This document shows positions 55,197 through 63,215 of a DNA stretch of 64,000 nucleotides, one piece after another. The DNA comes from Blattabacterium cuenoti (lineage in GTDB: Bacteria; Bacteroidota; Bacteroidia; Flavobacteriales; Blattabacteriaceae), in the NCBI RefSeq assembly GCF_014251695.1, contig NZ_CP059195.1, forward strand, positions 480,031 to 544,030, written 5' to 3'. A program made the translations under genes and the position numbers. Each line of letters begins with the position of its first letter. Positions within the stretch are counted from its first letter, which is position 1. The notes under the pieces are model-generated. The model was not told the origin of the DNA. It saw only the letters and a list, made by a program, of their open reading frames with translations, and ran no database searches.

Positions 55197-56717
55197 ATGA
55201 TCAAGTATTTATCTGGATATTTTACATCTGCATTTCTTAAAAAAAGAATTAAGAGTATAGAATTTTTTATGCGTTATCCAATAGAAATACAAAATCAATT
55301 AATCAATAAATTGGTTTTTTACGCAAAAAATACCGAATTTGGAAAAAAATATGGATTTTGTGATATCAAAAAATATCAGCAATTTTCCGAAAGAATTCCT
55401 ATATGTAAATACTCTGATTTACAATTTATTATAAAAAGAATTCGTCATGGAGAGAAAAATATATTATGGCCAGGGAAAGTCATATGGTTCGCAAGATCCT
55501 CTGGAACAACTAATACAAGAAGTAAATATATTCCTATCACCAGGTTGTCAATGGATACATGTCATTATAAAGCAGGAAAAGATATGTTGTCTATCTATAT
55601 TCATAATCATCCAAAAACAAAAATTTTTTTCGGAAAAGCTGTTCGTTTAGGAGGAAGTTATGAATTACATAAAAAATATAACACCTTTTATGGTGATTTA
55701 TCTTCCATTTTAATTAAAAATATGCCTTTTTGGGTAGAAAATATTTGTGTTCCTAGAAAAAAAATAGCTTTAATGAGTGAATGGGAAAAAAAATTAGAAA
55801 ACATAGTAAAAGAAACAGGATATAAAGATGTTAGAATTTTGTTAGGTGTTTGTTCATGGTTATTGATCTTTTTAAATAAATTGTTAAAAGAGTTTGACAA
55901 AAAAAAAATAAATGAAATATGGCCTAATATAGAGGTAATATTTCATGGAGGAGTGAGTTTAAGGCCTTATATTTACCAATATAAAAAATTATTTGACAAA
56001 TCTATAAATTATTACGATGTATACAGTGCGTCAGAAGGTTTTTTCGCTATACAAGATCAAAAAAATGTTGAAGATCTATTATTATTATTAAATCATGGTA
56101 TATTTTATGAATTTATTCCTGCAGAAGAAATAGATCATGCGGATCCTAAAATATTTCCTATTGATAAAGTAGAATTAAATAAAAATTATGCACTTGTCAT
56201 TTCTACTAATGCAGGATTATGGAGGTATATAGTTGGAGATACTGTTAGGTTTACTAGTTTATCTCCATATCGAATTTCTATTTCAGGAAGAACGACTCAT
56301 TACATTAATTCTTTCGGGGAAGAATTAATTGTTGAAAATGCAGAAAAAGCTTTGAATAAAGCATGTATACAAACAAATTCTATTATTCATGAATATACAG
56401 CGGGCCCTGTATATATGAATCAAAAAAATTCTGGAGCCCATGAATGGATTATAGAATTTGAAAAAAAACCGAAAAATTTATGTGATTTTAGGAATATTTT
56501 GGATAATGAATTAAAATCTTTGAATTCAGATTACGAAATTAAACGATACAAAAATATGGTTTTAGGTCCTCCTATCATATATGTAGCTAGAAATGGTTTA
56601 TTTTATGATTGGCTAAAAAAATATAAAAAATTAGGGGGACAAAATAAAGTCCCTCGTTTATCCAATGATAGAAAATACATTAATTCCATTCTAGAAATGG
56701 AAAATAATAAAGAATAA
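55197..56717 (+). CDS. GH3 auxin-responsive promoter superfamily protein
   Basis: It resembles the GH3 family of acyl-adenylate-forming enzymes, which in plants join carboxylic acids such as indoleacetate or jasmonate to amino acids. Nucleotide motifs are intact: ARSSGTTNTRSKYIPIT (motif I), YDVYSASEGFFAIQD (motif II, YxxSE) and WRYIVGDTVRFT (motif III). The C-terminal domain includes ISGRTTHYINSFGEELIVEN. The 506 residues are typical for Bacteroidetes members, whose substrate I do not know. Neighbours are ubiE and rpsO. Confidence 0.88.
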   Translation: MIKYLSGYFTSAFLKKRIKSIEFFMRYPIEIQNQLINKLVFYAKNTEFGKKYGFCDIKKYQQFSERIPICKYSDLQFIIKRIRHGEKNILWPGKVIWFARSSGTTNTRSKYIPITRLSMDTCHYKAGKDMLSIYIHNHPKTKIFFGKAVRLGGSYELHKKYNTFYGDLSSILIKNMPFWVENICVPRKKIALMSEWEKKLENIVKETGYKDVRILLGVCSWLLIFLNKLLKEFDKKKINEIWPNIEVIFHGGVSLRPYIYQYKKLFDKSINYYDVYSASEGFFAIQDQKNVEDLLLLLNHGIFYEFIPAEEIDHADPKIFPIDKVELNKNYALVISTNAGLWRYIVGDTVRFTSLSPYRISISGRTTHYINSFGEELIVENAEKALNKACIQTNSIIHEYTAGPVYMNQKNSGAHEWIIEFEKKPKNLCDFRNILDNELKSLNSDYEIKRYKNMVLGPPIIYVARNGLFYDWLKKYKKLGGQNKVPRLSNDRKYINSILEMENNKE

Positions 56718-56752
56718 TTTAAAAAAAATATTTTTAACTTTATAGTTTCATT

Positions 56753-57016
56753 ATGACAGTAGAAAAAAAAAAAGAAATATTCAAAACTTATGGAACATCT
56801 GTTTACGATACGGGTTCTTCTAAAGTTCAGATTGCTTTGTTCACTTATCGGATCAATCATTTAAATAATCATCTTAAAAATAATAGAAAAGATTTTAACA
56901 CGGAAAGAGCTTTAGTTAAGATGGTGGGAAAAAGAAAAAAATTGCTAAAATATATAGAAAAACATGATATCAATAGTTATAAAAATATAATTAAACATTT
57001 AGGGTTAAGAAAATAA
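56753..57016 (+). CDS. rpsO: 30S ribosomal protein S15
   Basis: A primary 16S-binding protein. The 87 residues show YGTSVYDTGSSKVQIALFTY, INHLNNHLKNNRKDFNTERAL and KRKKLLKYIEKHD, standard S15. The rpsO-pnp order, with a 45-base gap, is widely conserved. Confidence 0.98.
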   Translation: MTVEKKKEIFKTYGTSVYDTGSSKVQIALFTYRINHLNNHLKNNRKDFNTERALVKMVGKRKKLLKYIEKHDINSYKNIIKHLGLRK

Positions 57017-57061
57017 TATTAATAAAATATTTCTATAGTTTTTATATAGAAAATAAAAAAT

Positions 57062-59221
57062 ATGTCAGATATAGTAAAAGAAATCATATCTATGAAAGAT
57101 GGTCGTACTATCATAATAGAAACAGGAAGATTAGCAAAACAAGCGGATGGAGCAGTTATAGTACGAGAAAAAAATACAATGCTTTTAGCAACTGTGGTAG
57201 TATCTAAGGAAACAAGAAATGAAATCAATTTTTTACCCTTAACAGTTGATTATAGAGAAAAATATTCTGCTGGAGGAAAAATTCCTGGAGGGTTTATAAA
57301 AAGAGAGGGAAGACCTTCTGATGAAGAAATTTTAACAATGAGATTAGTAGATCGTGTTTTAAGACCAACATTTCCAGATTCTTTTAAAAAAGAAATACAA
57401 ATTATGATTTCGTTACTTTCATATGATAAAACTGTTTTGCCTGATGGGTTAGCCGGATTAGCTGCGTCTACAGCTTTATCAGTAGCAGGAGTTCCTTTTA
57501 ATGGCCCTATATCAGAAATACGTATTATACGTTTAAATGGAAAATTTTTTATTAATCCTAGCTTAGATCAGTTAAAAAAAGCGGACATAGATTTGATAGT
57601 AGGAGCTTCAAATCATTCTATTATTATGATAGAAGGGGAAATGAAAGAAATAAAAGAAAATGAATTTTTGGAAACTATAATTAAAGCTCATAAAGCAATC
57701 AAACTTCAAATTGAAGCTCAACTACGTTTAGTTGAGAAACTATCAAACAATCGTACTTTTTTATTTGATGATAAAAAATCAATGAATTCTTCTGAAAAAA
57801 ATAAAATATTAAAAAAAGAACTTTTTTTATTTTCACATGAAAAAATTGAAAAAATTTATCAAAATTGTCTGGACAAAAAAACTAGATCTATTCAAGAAAA
57901 AATTGTACTAAACGATTTTAAAAAAAATTTTTTAACAGAAGAAGAAATAGAGAAAAAAGAAACTTTTATAGACCAATTTTTTGAAGATATTAGAAAAAAA
58001 ATAATCAGAAATTTAATTTTAAGGAAAGGGATTCGATTGGATGGTCGAACTAGTGAACAAATACGTTCAATATCTAGTTTTGTTGATTACTTACCTGGAG
58101 TGCACGGTTCAGCTTTATTCTCAAGAGGAGAAACTCAGTCTTTAACTACAGTTACATTAGGATCATCTTTAGATGCTAACAGAATTGATAATGTTATTAT
58201 GGAAAATCATGAAAAATTCTATTTACATTATAATTTTCCACCTTTTTCTACAGGAGAAATACGTTCTATAAGAGGAGTTTCTAGACGTGAAGTCGGTCAT
58301 GGAAATTTAGCTCAACGTGCATTAAAAAATATTATTCCCAGTACCACCCCATATACAATTCGTGTTGTTTCGGATATTCTAGAATCTAATGGATCGTCTT
58401 CTATGGCTACAGTTTGTGCTGCCAGTTTAGCATTAATGGATGCTGGAATCCCTATCAAAAATCCTGTTTCCGGAATTGCTATGGGATTGTTTATGGAAAA
58501 TGAAAAAAAAGTTATTATATCTGACATAATAGGAGAAGAAGATCATTTCGGCGATTTAGATTTTAAAGTAACAGGAACTAAATATGGGATTACAGCTTGT
58601 CAAATGGATGTGAAAACAATACAAGGAGTTACATACGATTTGCTGAATCAAATTTTAATACAAGCTCTAGAAGGTCGTATTTTTATTTTAAAAAGAATGT
58701 TAGAAGCCTTACCTGAATATAGAAAAAAAATGAAACCTAATGCTCCCAAAATATATACTTTTAACATCCCAAAATATTTTATAGGTTCAGTTATAGGTCC
58801 TGGTGGAAAAGTCATTCAAGAAATACAGTCATGTACAAACACGAATATACTCATTGAAGAAAAAGGGGACTTAGGTTACATTGAAATTATCGGAAAAGAT
58901 GATGAAAAAATAGAGATAGCTATCAATAAAATTAAACAAATTGCTTTTGTCCCTGAATTAGGAAAAATTTATAAAGCAAAAGTAAAATCTATAAAAGATT
59001 TTGGTGCTTTTGTTGAAATTTCTAAAGGAGTAGAAGGGTTGCTACATATTTCTGAAATAGGATGGAAAAGATTGAATAATATAGAAGAAGAGTTTCGTAT
59101 AGGAGATATCATCGACGTTAAATTTATGGGAATGGATGAAAAAAATAAAAAAATGAAACTTTCTAGAAAAGTACTTTTACCCCGTCCTGGAAAAAAAAAT
59201 GAATCAAAAGAAAAAATATGA
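57062..59221 (+). CDS. pnp: Polyribonucleotide nucleotidyltransferase
   Basis: A phosphorolytic 3'-5' exoribonuclease that complements RNase Y in mRNA decay. It has two RNase PH domains (about residues 10-230 and 320-550; KFYLHYNFPPFSTGEI and IIGEEDHFGDLDFKVTGT with catalytic Asp residues), a KH domain (FIGSVIGPGGKVIQEI) and an S1 domain (KSIKDFGAFVEISKGVEGLL). The length of 719 is full. The stop overlaps the rpoD start by four bases. Confidence 0.98.
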   Translation: MSDIVKEIISMKDGRTIIIETGRLAKQADGAVIVREKNTMLLATVVVSKETRNEINFLPLTVDYREKYSAGGKIPGGFIKREGRPSDEEILTMRLVDRVLRPTFPDSFKKEIQIMISLLSYDKTVLPDGLAGLAASTALSVAGVPFNGPISEIRIIRLNGKFFINPSLDQLKKADIDLIVGASNHSIIMIEGEMKEIKENEFLETIIKAHKAIKLQIEAQLRLVEKLSNNRTFLFDDKKSMNSSEKNKILKKELFLFSHEKIEKIYQNCLDKKTRSIQEKIVLNDFKKNFLTEEEIEKKETFIDQFFEDIRKKIIRNLILRKGIRLDGRTSEQIRSISSFVDYLPGVHGSALFSRGETQSLTTVTLGSSLDANRIDNVIMENHEKFYLHYNFPPFSTGEIRSIRGVSRREVGHGNLAQRALKNIIPSTTPYTIRVVSDILESNGSSSMATVCAASLALMDAGIPIKNPVSGIAMGLFMENEKKVIISDIIGEEDHFGDLDFKVTGTKYGITACQMDVKTIQGVTYDLLNQILIQALEGRIFILKRMLEALPEYRKKMKPNAPKIYTFNIPKYFIGSVIGPGGKVIQEIQSCTNTNILIEEKGDLGYIEIIGKDDEKIEIAINKIKQIAFVPELGKIYKAKVKSIKDFGAFVEISKGVEGLLHISEIGWKRLNNIEEEFRIGDIIDVKFMGMDEKNKKMKLSRKVLLPRPGKKNESKEKI

Positions 59222-60081
59222 GACAACTTAAAATTACTAAACAAGTAACAAATCGTGAATCTGAATCGTTAGATAAATACCTTCATGAAATAGGGAAAAT
59301 TCCATTACTAACTCCTGAAGAAGAAGTAGAATACGCTCGAAGAGCAAGAGAAGGGGATGGTACTGCTATAGATAAACTTGTCAATGCTAATTTACGTTTT
59401 GTTGTTTCTGTAGCTAAACAATATCAAAATCAAGGATTGAGTTTATGTGATTTAATTAATGAAGGAAATTTAGGTTTGATAAAAGGAATATTACGCTTTG
59501 ATGAAACAAGAGGATTCAAATGTATTTCCTATGTTGTATGGTGGATCAGACAAGCTATTTTACAAGCTATTGCTGAACAATCACGTTCTATTAGACAACC
59601 AACAAATAAATTAGCTTTATTAAATAAAATACTAAAAACACTTGCTCAATTAGAACAAGAATTGCAAAGGACTCCTTCTGCAAGAGAAATAGCAGAATAT
59701 TTAGATATGAATGAGAAAGATGTTGAAGAGTCTATAAAAAACTCAGGAAGACATATCTCAATGGATGCACCATTAATAGAAGGAGAAGATTCTAATTTAT
59801 ATGATTTAGTTCGATCTGATGAATCACCTCGTCCAGATGAACATTTAGAAAAAGAATCTTTACGTAAAGACATAAGGAGAATTTTAGAAACTTTAAGTGA
59901 AAGAGAACGTCGTGTTATCATTTTACATTTTGGATTAAATGGATCCCCTCCCATGACTTTAGAAGAAGTGGGACAATCTTGCGATTTAACAAGAGAACGT
60001 GTCAGACAAATCGAAAGTATAGCTTTAAAAAGATTAAAACATTCTTCTAGAAGCAAAATATTGAAACCTTATTTAGGATAA
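59218..60081 (+). CDS. rpoD: Primary sigma factor RpoD (short, sigma-70/A type)
   Basis: The housekeeping sigma factor. The 287 residues contain region 1.2 (DKYLHEIGKIPLLTPEEE), region 2 (NLRFVVSVAKQYQNQGLSL, GFKCISYVVWWIRQAI), region 3 and region 4 with the HTH EEVGQSCDLTRERVRQIE. Region 1.1 and the large non-conserved insert are missing, as usual for Bacteroidetes, which use TTTG/TAnnTTTG promoters. It starts as ATGA overlapping the pnp stop, and its end lies two bases from the convergent tRNA-Arg. Confidence 0.97.
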   Translation: MRQLKITKQVTNRESESLDKYLHEIGKIPLLTPEEEVEYARRAREGDGTAIDKLVNANLRFVVSVAKQYQNQGLSLCDLINEGNLGLIKGILRFDETRGFKCISYVVWWIRQAILQAIAEQSRSIRQPTNKLALLNKILKTLAQLEQELQRTPSAREIAEYLDMNEKDVEESIKNSGRHISMDAPLIEGEDSNLYDLVRSDESPRPDEHLEKESLRKDIRRILETLSERERRVIILHFGLNGSPPMTLEEVGQSCDLTRERVRQIESIALKRLKHSSRSKILKPYLG

Positions 60082-60083
60082 TG

Positions 60084-60157
60084 CGACCTCGAAGGGATTC
60101 GAACCCATAACCTTCTGATCCGTAGTCAGATGCTCTATCCAATTAAGCTACGAGGCC
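60084..60157 (-). tRNA. tRNA-Arg (anticodon ACG)
   Basis: Minus-strand acceptor arms GGCCTCG and CGAGGTC pair with one G-U, discriminator G. The anticodon stem TCTGA/TCAGA encloses CTACGGA, giving ACG, which after deamination to inosine reads CGU, CGC and CGA. The T loop is GGGTTCGAATCCC. CCA is not encoded. Confidence 0.96.
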
Positions 60158-60202
60158 TATATAAATAATATAAAATAAATACGACTAACTACCTAATAAA
60201 TA

Positions 60203-60961
60203 TCATGATTGAATAATTTTCAAAAACTTTTCAAGGTTCAATGACGAATTCCCTACAAGACCACCATCTATATCCTTTTGATAAAAAAGATTTTTTGCAT
60301 TAATATCATTAATACTTCCTCCATATAGAATAGATATCTCATTAGAAATATTTTTTCCGTATTTTTCTAAAAATAAGGAACGAATAAATTTATGCATCGT
60401 CTGAGCTTGTTCAGATGTAGCCGTTTTTCCTGTTCCAATTGCCCATATAGGTTCATATGCTATATAAAAAGATTTTATTTCATCTGAAGTACAATGAAAA
60501 ACAGTTTCTGTTAATTGATTTTGAACAATTTTAAATTGTTTATTATTAGATCTTTCTAAATCTGATTCTCCTACACAGAAAATAATATTTAAACCATATT
60601 TTAATGCTATTTTTATTTTTTCTAATAAAATATTATTTTTTTCCAAAAAAAATTCCCTACGTTCACTATGTCCTAGTATAACTTTTTGAATGCCTATTGA
60701 CTTTAACATATAAGCTGATATTTCTCCTGTATAGGAACCTTTGTTCTTTTGATGAATATTTTGAGCCGCTATATTCAAAGTTGTTCCTTGTAAAATTTGA
60801 TTTGAAATATGCAAAAAAGGAAACGAGGGAGCTATAATGATTTCTTTTTTATGATTTATTTTTTTCTCAAAAACAATTCTTAAAAAATTTCTAATAAAAT
60901 AAGTTGTTTCATGAAAGTCATAATTCATTTTCCAATTTGCAATGATAACTTTTCTCCTCAT
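60203..60961 (-). CDS. tpiA: Triosephosphate isomerase
   Basis: It interconverts dihydroxyacetone phosphate and glyceraldehyde 3-phosphate in glycolysis/gluconeogenesis. Catalytic residues are Lys in ANWKMN, His in ILGHSERREFF and Glu in IAYEPIWAIGTGKTA, with the phosphate loop ILYGGSINDINA and GGLVGNSSL. Length 252 is normal. With the DUF1599 gene upstream it forms the folP-DUF1599-tpiA block. Confidence 0.98.
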   Translation of the reverse strand: MRRKVIIANWKMNYDFHETTYFIRNFLRIVFEKKINHKKEIIIAPSFPFLHISNQILQGTTLNIAAQNIHQKNKGSYTGEISAYMLKSIGIQKVILGHSERREFFLEKNNILLEKIKIALKYGLNIIFCVGESDLERSNNKQFKIVQNQLTETVFHCTSDEIKSFYIAYEPIWAIGTGKTATSEQAQTMHKFIRSLFLEKYGKNISNEISILYGGSINDINAKNLFYQKDIDGGLVGNSSLNLEKFLKIIQS

Positions 60962-60999
60962 TTTTTAAATATAAATATAAAAATTTGTAATTTTTTAAA

Positions 61000-61497
61000 T
61001 TAAATATTTTGTTTTAACAAAAAAATGATTTCAACCAGTATTTTAAAACAAAATTTTTCTAATTCTTTAAAATTAATTTTTTCCTCATTTTTTTTTAAAA
61101 ACAAAATATTTTCCAAAACATTATTTACGGAAAATTTATTTAAAATTTTATCCATTCCATCTATATAATTTTTTATTTTTTTTAATTTATTATTATAAAT
61201 AAAAATAACATTATCATGTGAGATTTTATGAAAATTGGACGTAAAAAAAATATCCAATTTGATTAAAATAATTATTAAATAATTGACAATATCTATATAC
61301 GTATCTATTATTTTTTCTTCTTTTATTTTTTGATATCCTTTTGATTGAATATTTTTTATTCGGATTACTTTAATTAAAATTTGATCTATTATAGAATAAT
61401 TATGAAAAAATTTCCATGATAATCCATAATCTTTTAATTTTTCTAAAAAAAGGTTTTTACATTTTTGAACAATAAAATCAATAGAATAAAAATTCAT
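61000..61497 (-). CDS. DUF1599 family protein, partly degenerate
   Basis: A 165-residue cytosolic protein. The first half matches the DUF1599 repeat of Bacteroidetes (nucleotide-modification-associated domain): KCKNLFLEKLKDYGLSWKFF, IDQILIKVIRIKNIQS and DIVNYLIIILIKL. In homologues I recall a second similar repeat with another DYG-x-W motif; here the C-terminal half (from about residue 105) keeps only helical character and lacks that motif. The position between folP and tpiA supports identity. Function unknown; the second domain may have decayed. Confidence 0.72.
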   Translation of the reverse strand: MNFYSIDFIVQKCKNLFLEKLKDYGLSWKFFHNYSIIDQILIKVIRIKNIQSKGYQKIKEEKIIDTYIDIVNYLIIILIKLDIFFTSNFHKISHDNVIFIYNNKLKKIKNYIDGMDKILNKFSVNNVLENILFLKKNEEKINFKELEKFCFKILVEIIFLLKQNI

Positions 61498-61538
61498 GTC
61501 ATTTAATTTTATAATAAATTACAATAAATAATTTATCA

Positions 61539-62372
61539 ATGACAATTAATTGTGCAGGCACTTTATTACATTTAAAAGAACCAAAAGTAATGGGAATAGT
61601 TAATTTAACTCCTGATTCATTTTATGATGGGGGTAAATTATGTTCTGAACACAATATACTACAACATATAGAAATTTTATTAAATGAAGGAACTGATTTT
61701 ATAGATATTGGAGGTTGTTCCACGCGACCAGGATCTAGATTTATAACAAAAGAAGAAGAAATAAAAAGAATTGCAAAACCTATTCGTACTATCATAAAAA
61801 GTTTCCCGAATGTTAAAATATCTATAGATACCTTTCGTAGTGAAGTAGCTAAAATAGCAGTAGAAGAAGGAGCAATAATGATAAATGATATATCAGGAGG
61901 TAACTTCGATAAAAATATGTTTCCCTTATTAGGAAAACTTAAAATTCCATATATATTAAATCATATCAAGGGAATCCCTAAAAATATGCAAAAAAATATA
62001 TCCTATCATGAAAATATCATAACAGAAATAAATAATTTTTTTTCTAAAAAAATTTACTATTTAAAACAACATGGAATTCAAGATATTATTTTAGATCCTG
62101 GATTTGGTTTTGGAAAAACATCAGAACAAAATTTCCAATTATTAAAACATTTATCTTTATTAGGGTTTCAAGATTATCCAATTTTAGTTGGTATTTCTAG
62201 AAAATCTATGATTCAATTCATTTTGAAAACTTCTTATGAAGAATCATTAAATGCAACTTCCATTATTCATACTATAGCAATTTTAAATGGATCCAAATTT
62301 TTACGTGTACATGATGTTAAAGAAGCAGTAGAATGTATTAAATTAGTACAATATTATAAAAAAATTTTATAA
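61539..62372 (+). CDS. folP: Dihydropteroate synthase
   Basis: It joins p-aminobenzoate to 6-hydroxymethyl-dihydropterin diphosphate in folate synthesis. The TIM barrel shows MGIVNLTPDSFYDGGKL, FIDIGGCSTRPGSRFI, ISIDTFRSEVAK, INDISGG, DIILDPGFGFGKTSEQN, LVGISRKSMI and LRVHDVKEAVE, the full set of pterin and phosphate loops. Length 277 is normal. Plus strand, divergent from the DUF1599 gene across 41 bases. Confidence 0.97.
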   Translation: MTINCAGTLLHLKEPKVMGIVNLTPDSFYDGGKLCSEHNILQHIEILLNEGTDFIDIGGCSTRPGSRFITKEEEIKRIAKPIRTIIKSFPNVKISIDTFRSEVAKIAVEEGAIMINDISGGNFDKNMFPLLGKLKIPYILNHIKGIPKNMQKNISYHENIITEINNFFSKKIYYLKQHGIQDIILDPGFGFGKTSEQNFQLLKHLSLLGFQDYPILVGISRKSMIQFILKTSYEESLNATSIIHTIAILNGSKFLRVHDVKEAVECIKLVQYYKKIL

Positions 62373-62414
62373 TTCACCAATACTTATATTATTTTTACGT
62401 GAAGCTTTTTTTCA

Positions 62415-63185
62415 TTGTTACATTTATTGAAAATTTCTTTCATTGATATTTTAGATATTTTTTTAGTAACCATTATTTTATTTCAAGTATACAGACTGGT
62501 TTACAGAACTGCAGCTTTAAATATTTTTTACGGAATCATTGCTACTTTTATTTTCTGGAAAATAGTAGAAATCTATAAAATGAAACTTCTCAGCATAGTT
62601 ATCAGTGCTTTTTTTAAAGGAGGTTTCTTAGCTTTAATCATTGTGTTCCAACCAGAAATTAGAAAATTTCTTCTCATAGTAGGAAGTAGAATTTTTTTTA
62701 AAAAATTTATATTTTCTCTATTTAAAAAAACAGGAGTATCGATTAAAACTGAAACTATAGATAGCATTGTGAATGCTTGTGCTATTTTTTCAGGAGATAA
62801 AACAGGAGTTTTAATGGTCATTCAATTACATCAAGATTTAAAAGAATTTATACAAAATGGAGATGAAATGGATGCCAAAGTTAATATTTCTATTTTGGAA
62901 AGCATTTTCTATAAAAATAGTCCATTACATGATGGAGCAGTAGTTATTAAAGAAAACAAAATAATAAAAACAAGAGCAATTCTTCCTGTTTCTTACAATA
63001 AAGAAATTCCATCTCGTTTGGGATTACGACATCGAGCTGCCATTGGGTTATCTGAAAAAACAGATGCTATATGTCTTGTAATATCCGAAGAAACAGGTTA
63101 TATATCTTATATAAAAGATCAAAAAAGAACTGTTATCACTAACATTAATAATTTAAAAATGAAACTAGAAGAAGATTTACTTTAA
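62415..63185 (+). CDS. cdaA: Diadenylate cyclase CdaA (c-di-AMP synthase)
   Basis: A membrane enzyme making the second messenger c-di-AMP from two ATP. Three helices occupy about residues 1-80 (SFIDILDIFLVTIILFQVYR first). The DAC domain follows with the DGA motif SPLHDGAVVIKENK and the RHR motif GLRHRAAIGLSEKT, both intact, so it should be active. Translation most likely starts at TTG 62415 (MLHLLKISFIDI); no ATG fits. The length of 256 is typical. It lies 42 bases after folP. No phosphodiesterase or receptor is visible in the window. Confidence 0.95.
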   Translation: MLHLLKISFIDILDIFLVTIILFQVYRLVYRTAALNIFYGIIATFIFWKIVEIYKMKLLSIVISAFFKGGFLALIIVFQPEIRKFLLIVGSRIFFKKFIFSLFKKTGVSIKTETIDSIVNACAIFSGDKTGVLMVIQLHQDLKEFIQNGDEMDAKVNISILESIFYKNSPLHDGAVVIKENKIIKTRAILPVSYNKEIPSRLGLRHRAAIGLSEKTDAICLVISEETGYISYIKDQKRTVITNINNLKMKLEEDLL

Positions 63186-63215
63186 TTATTTATTTTCAAT
63201 AAAAAAATTCATTAT

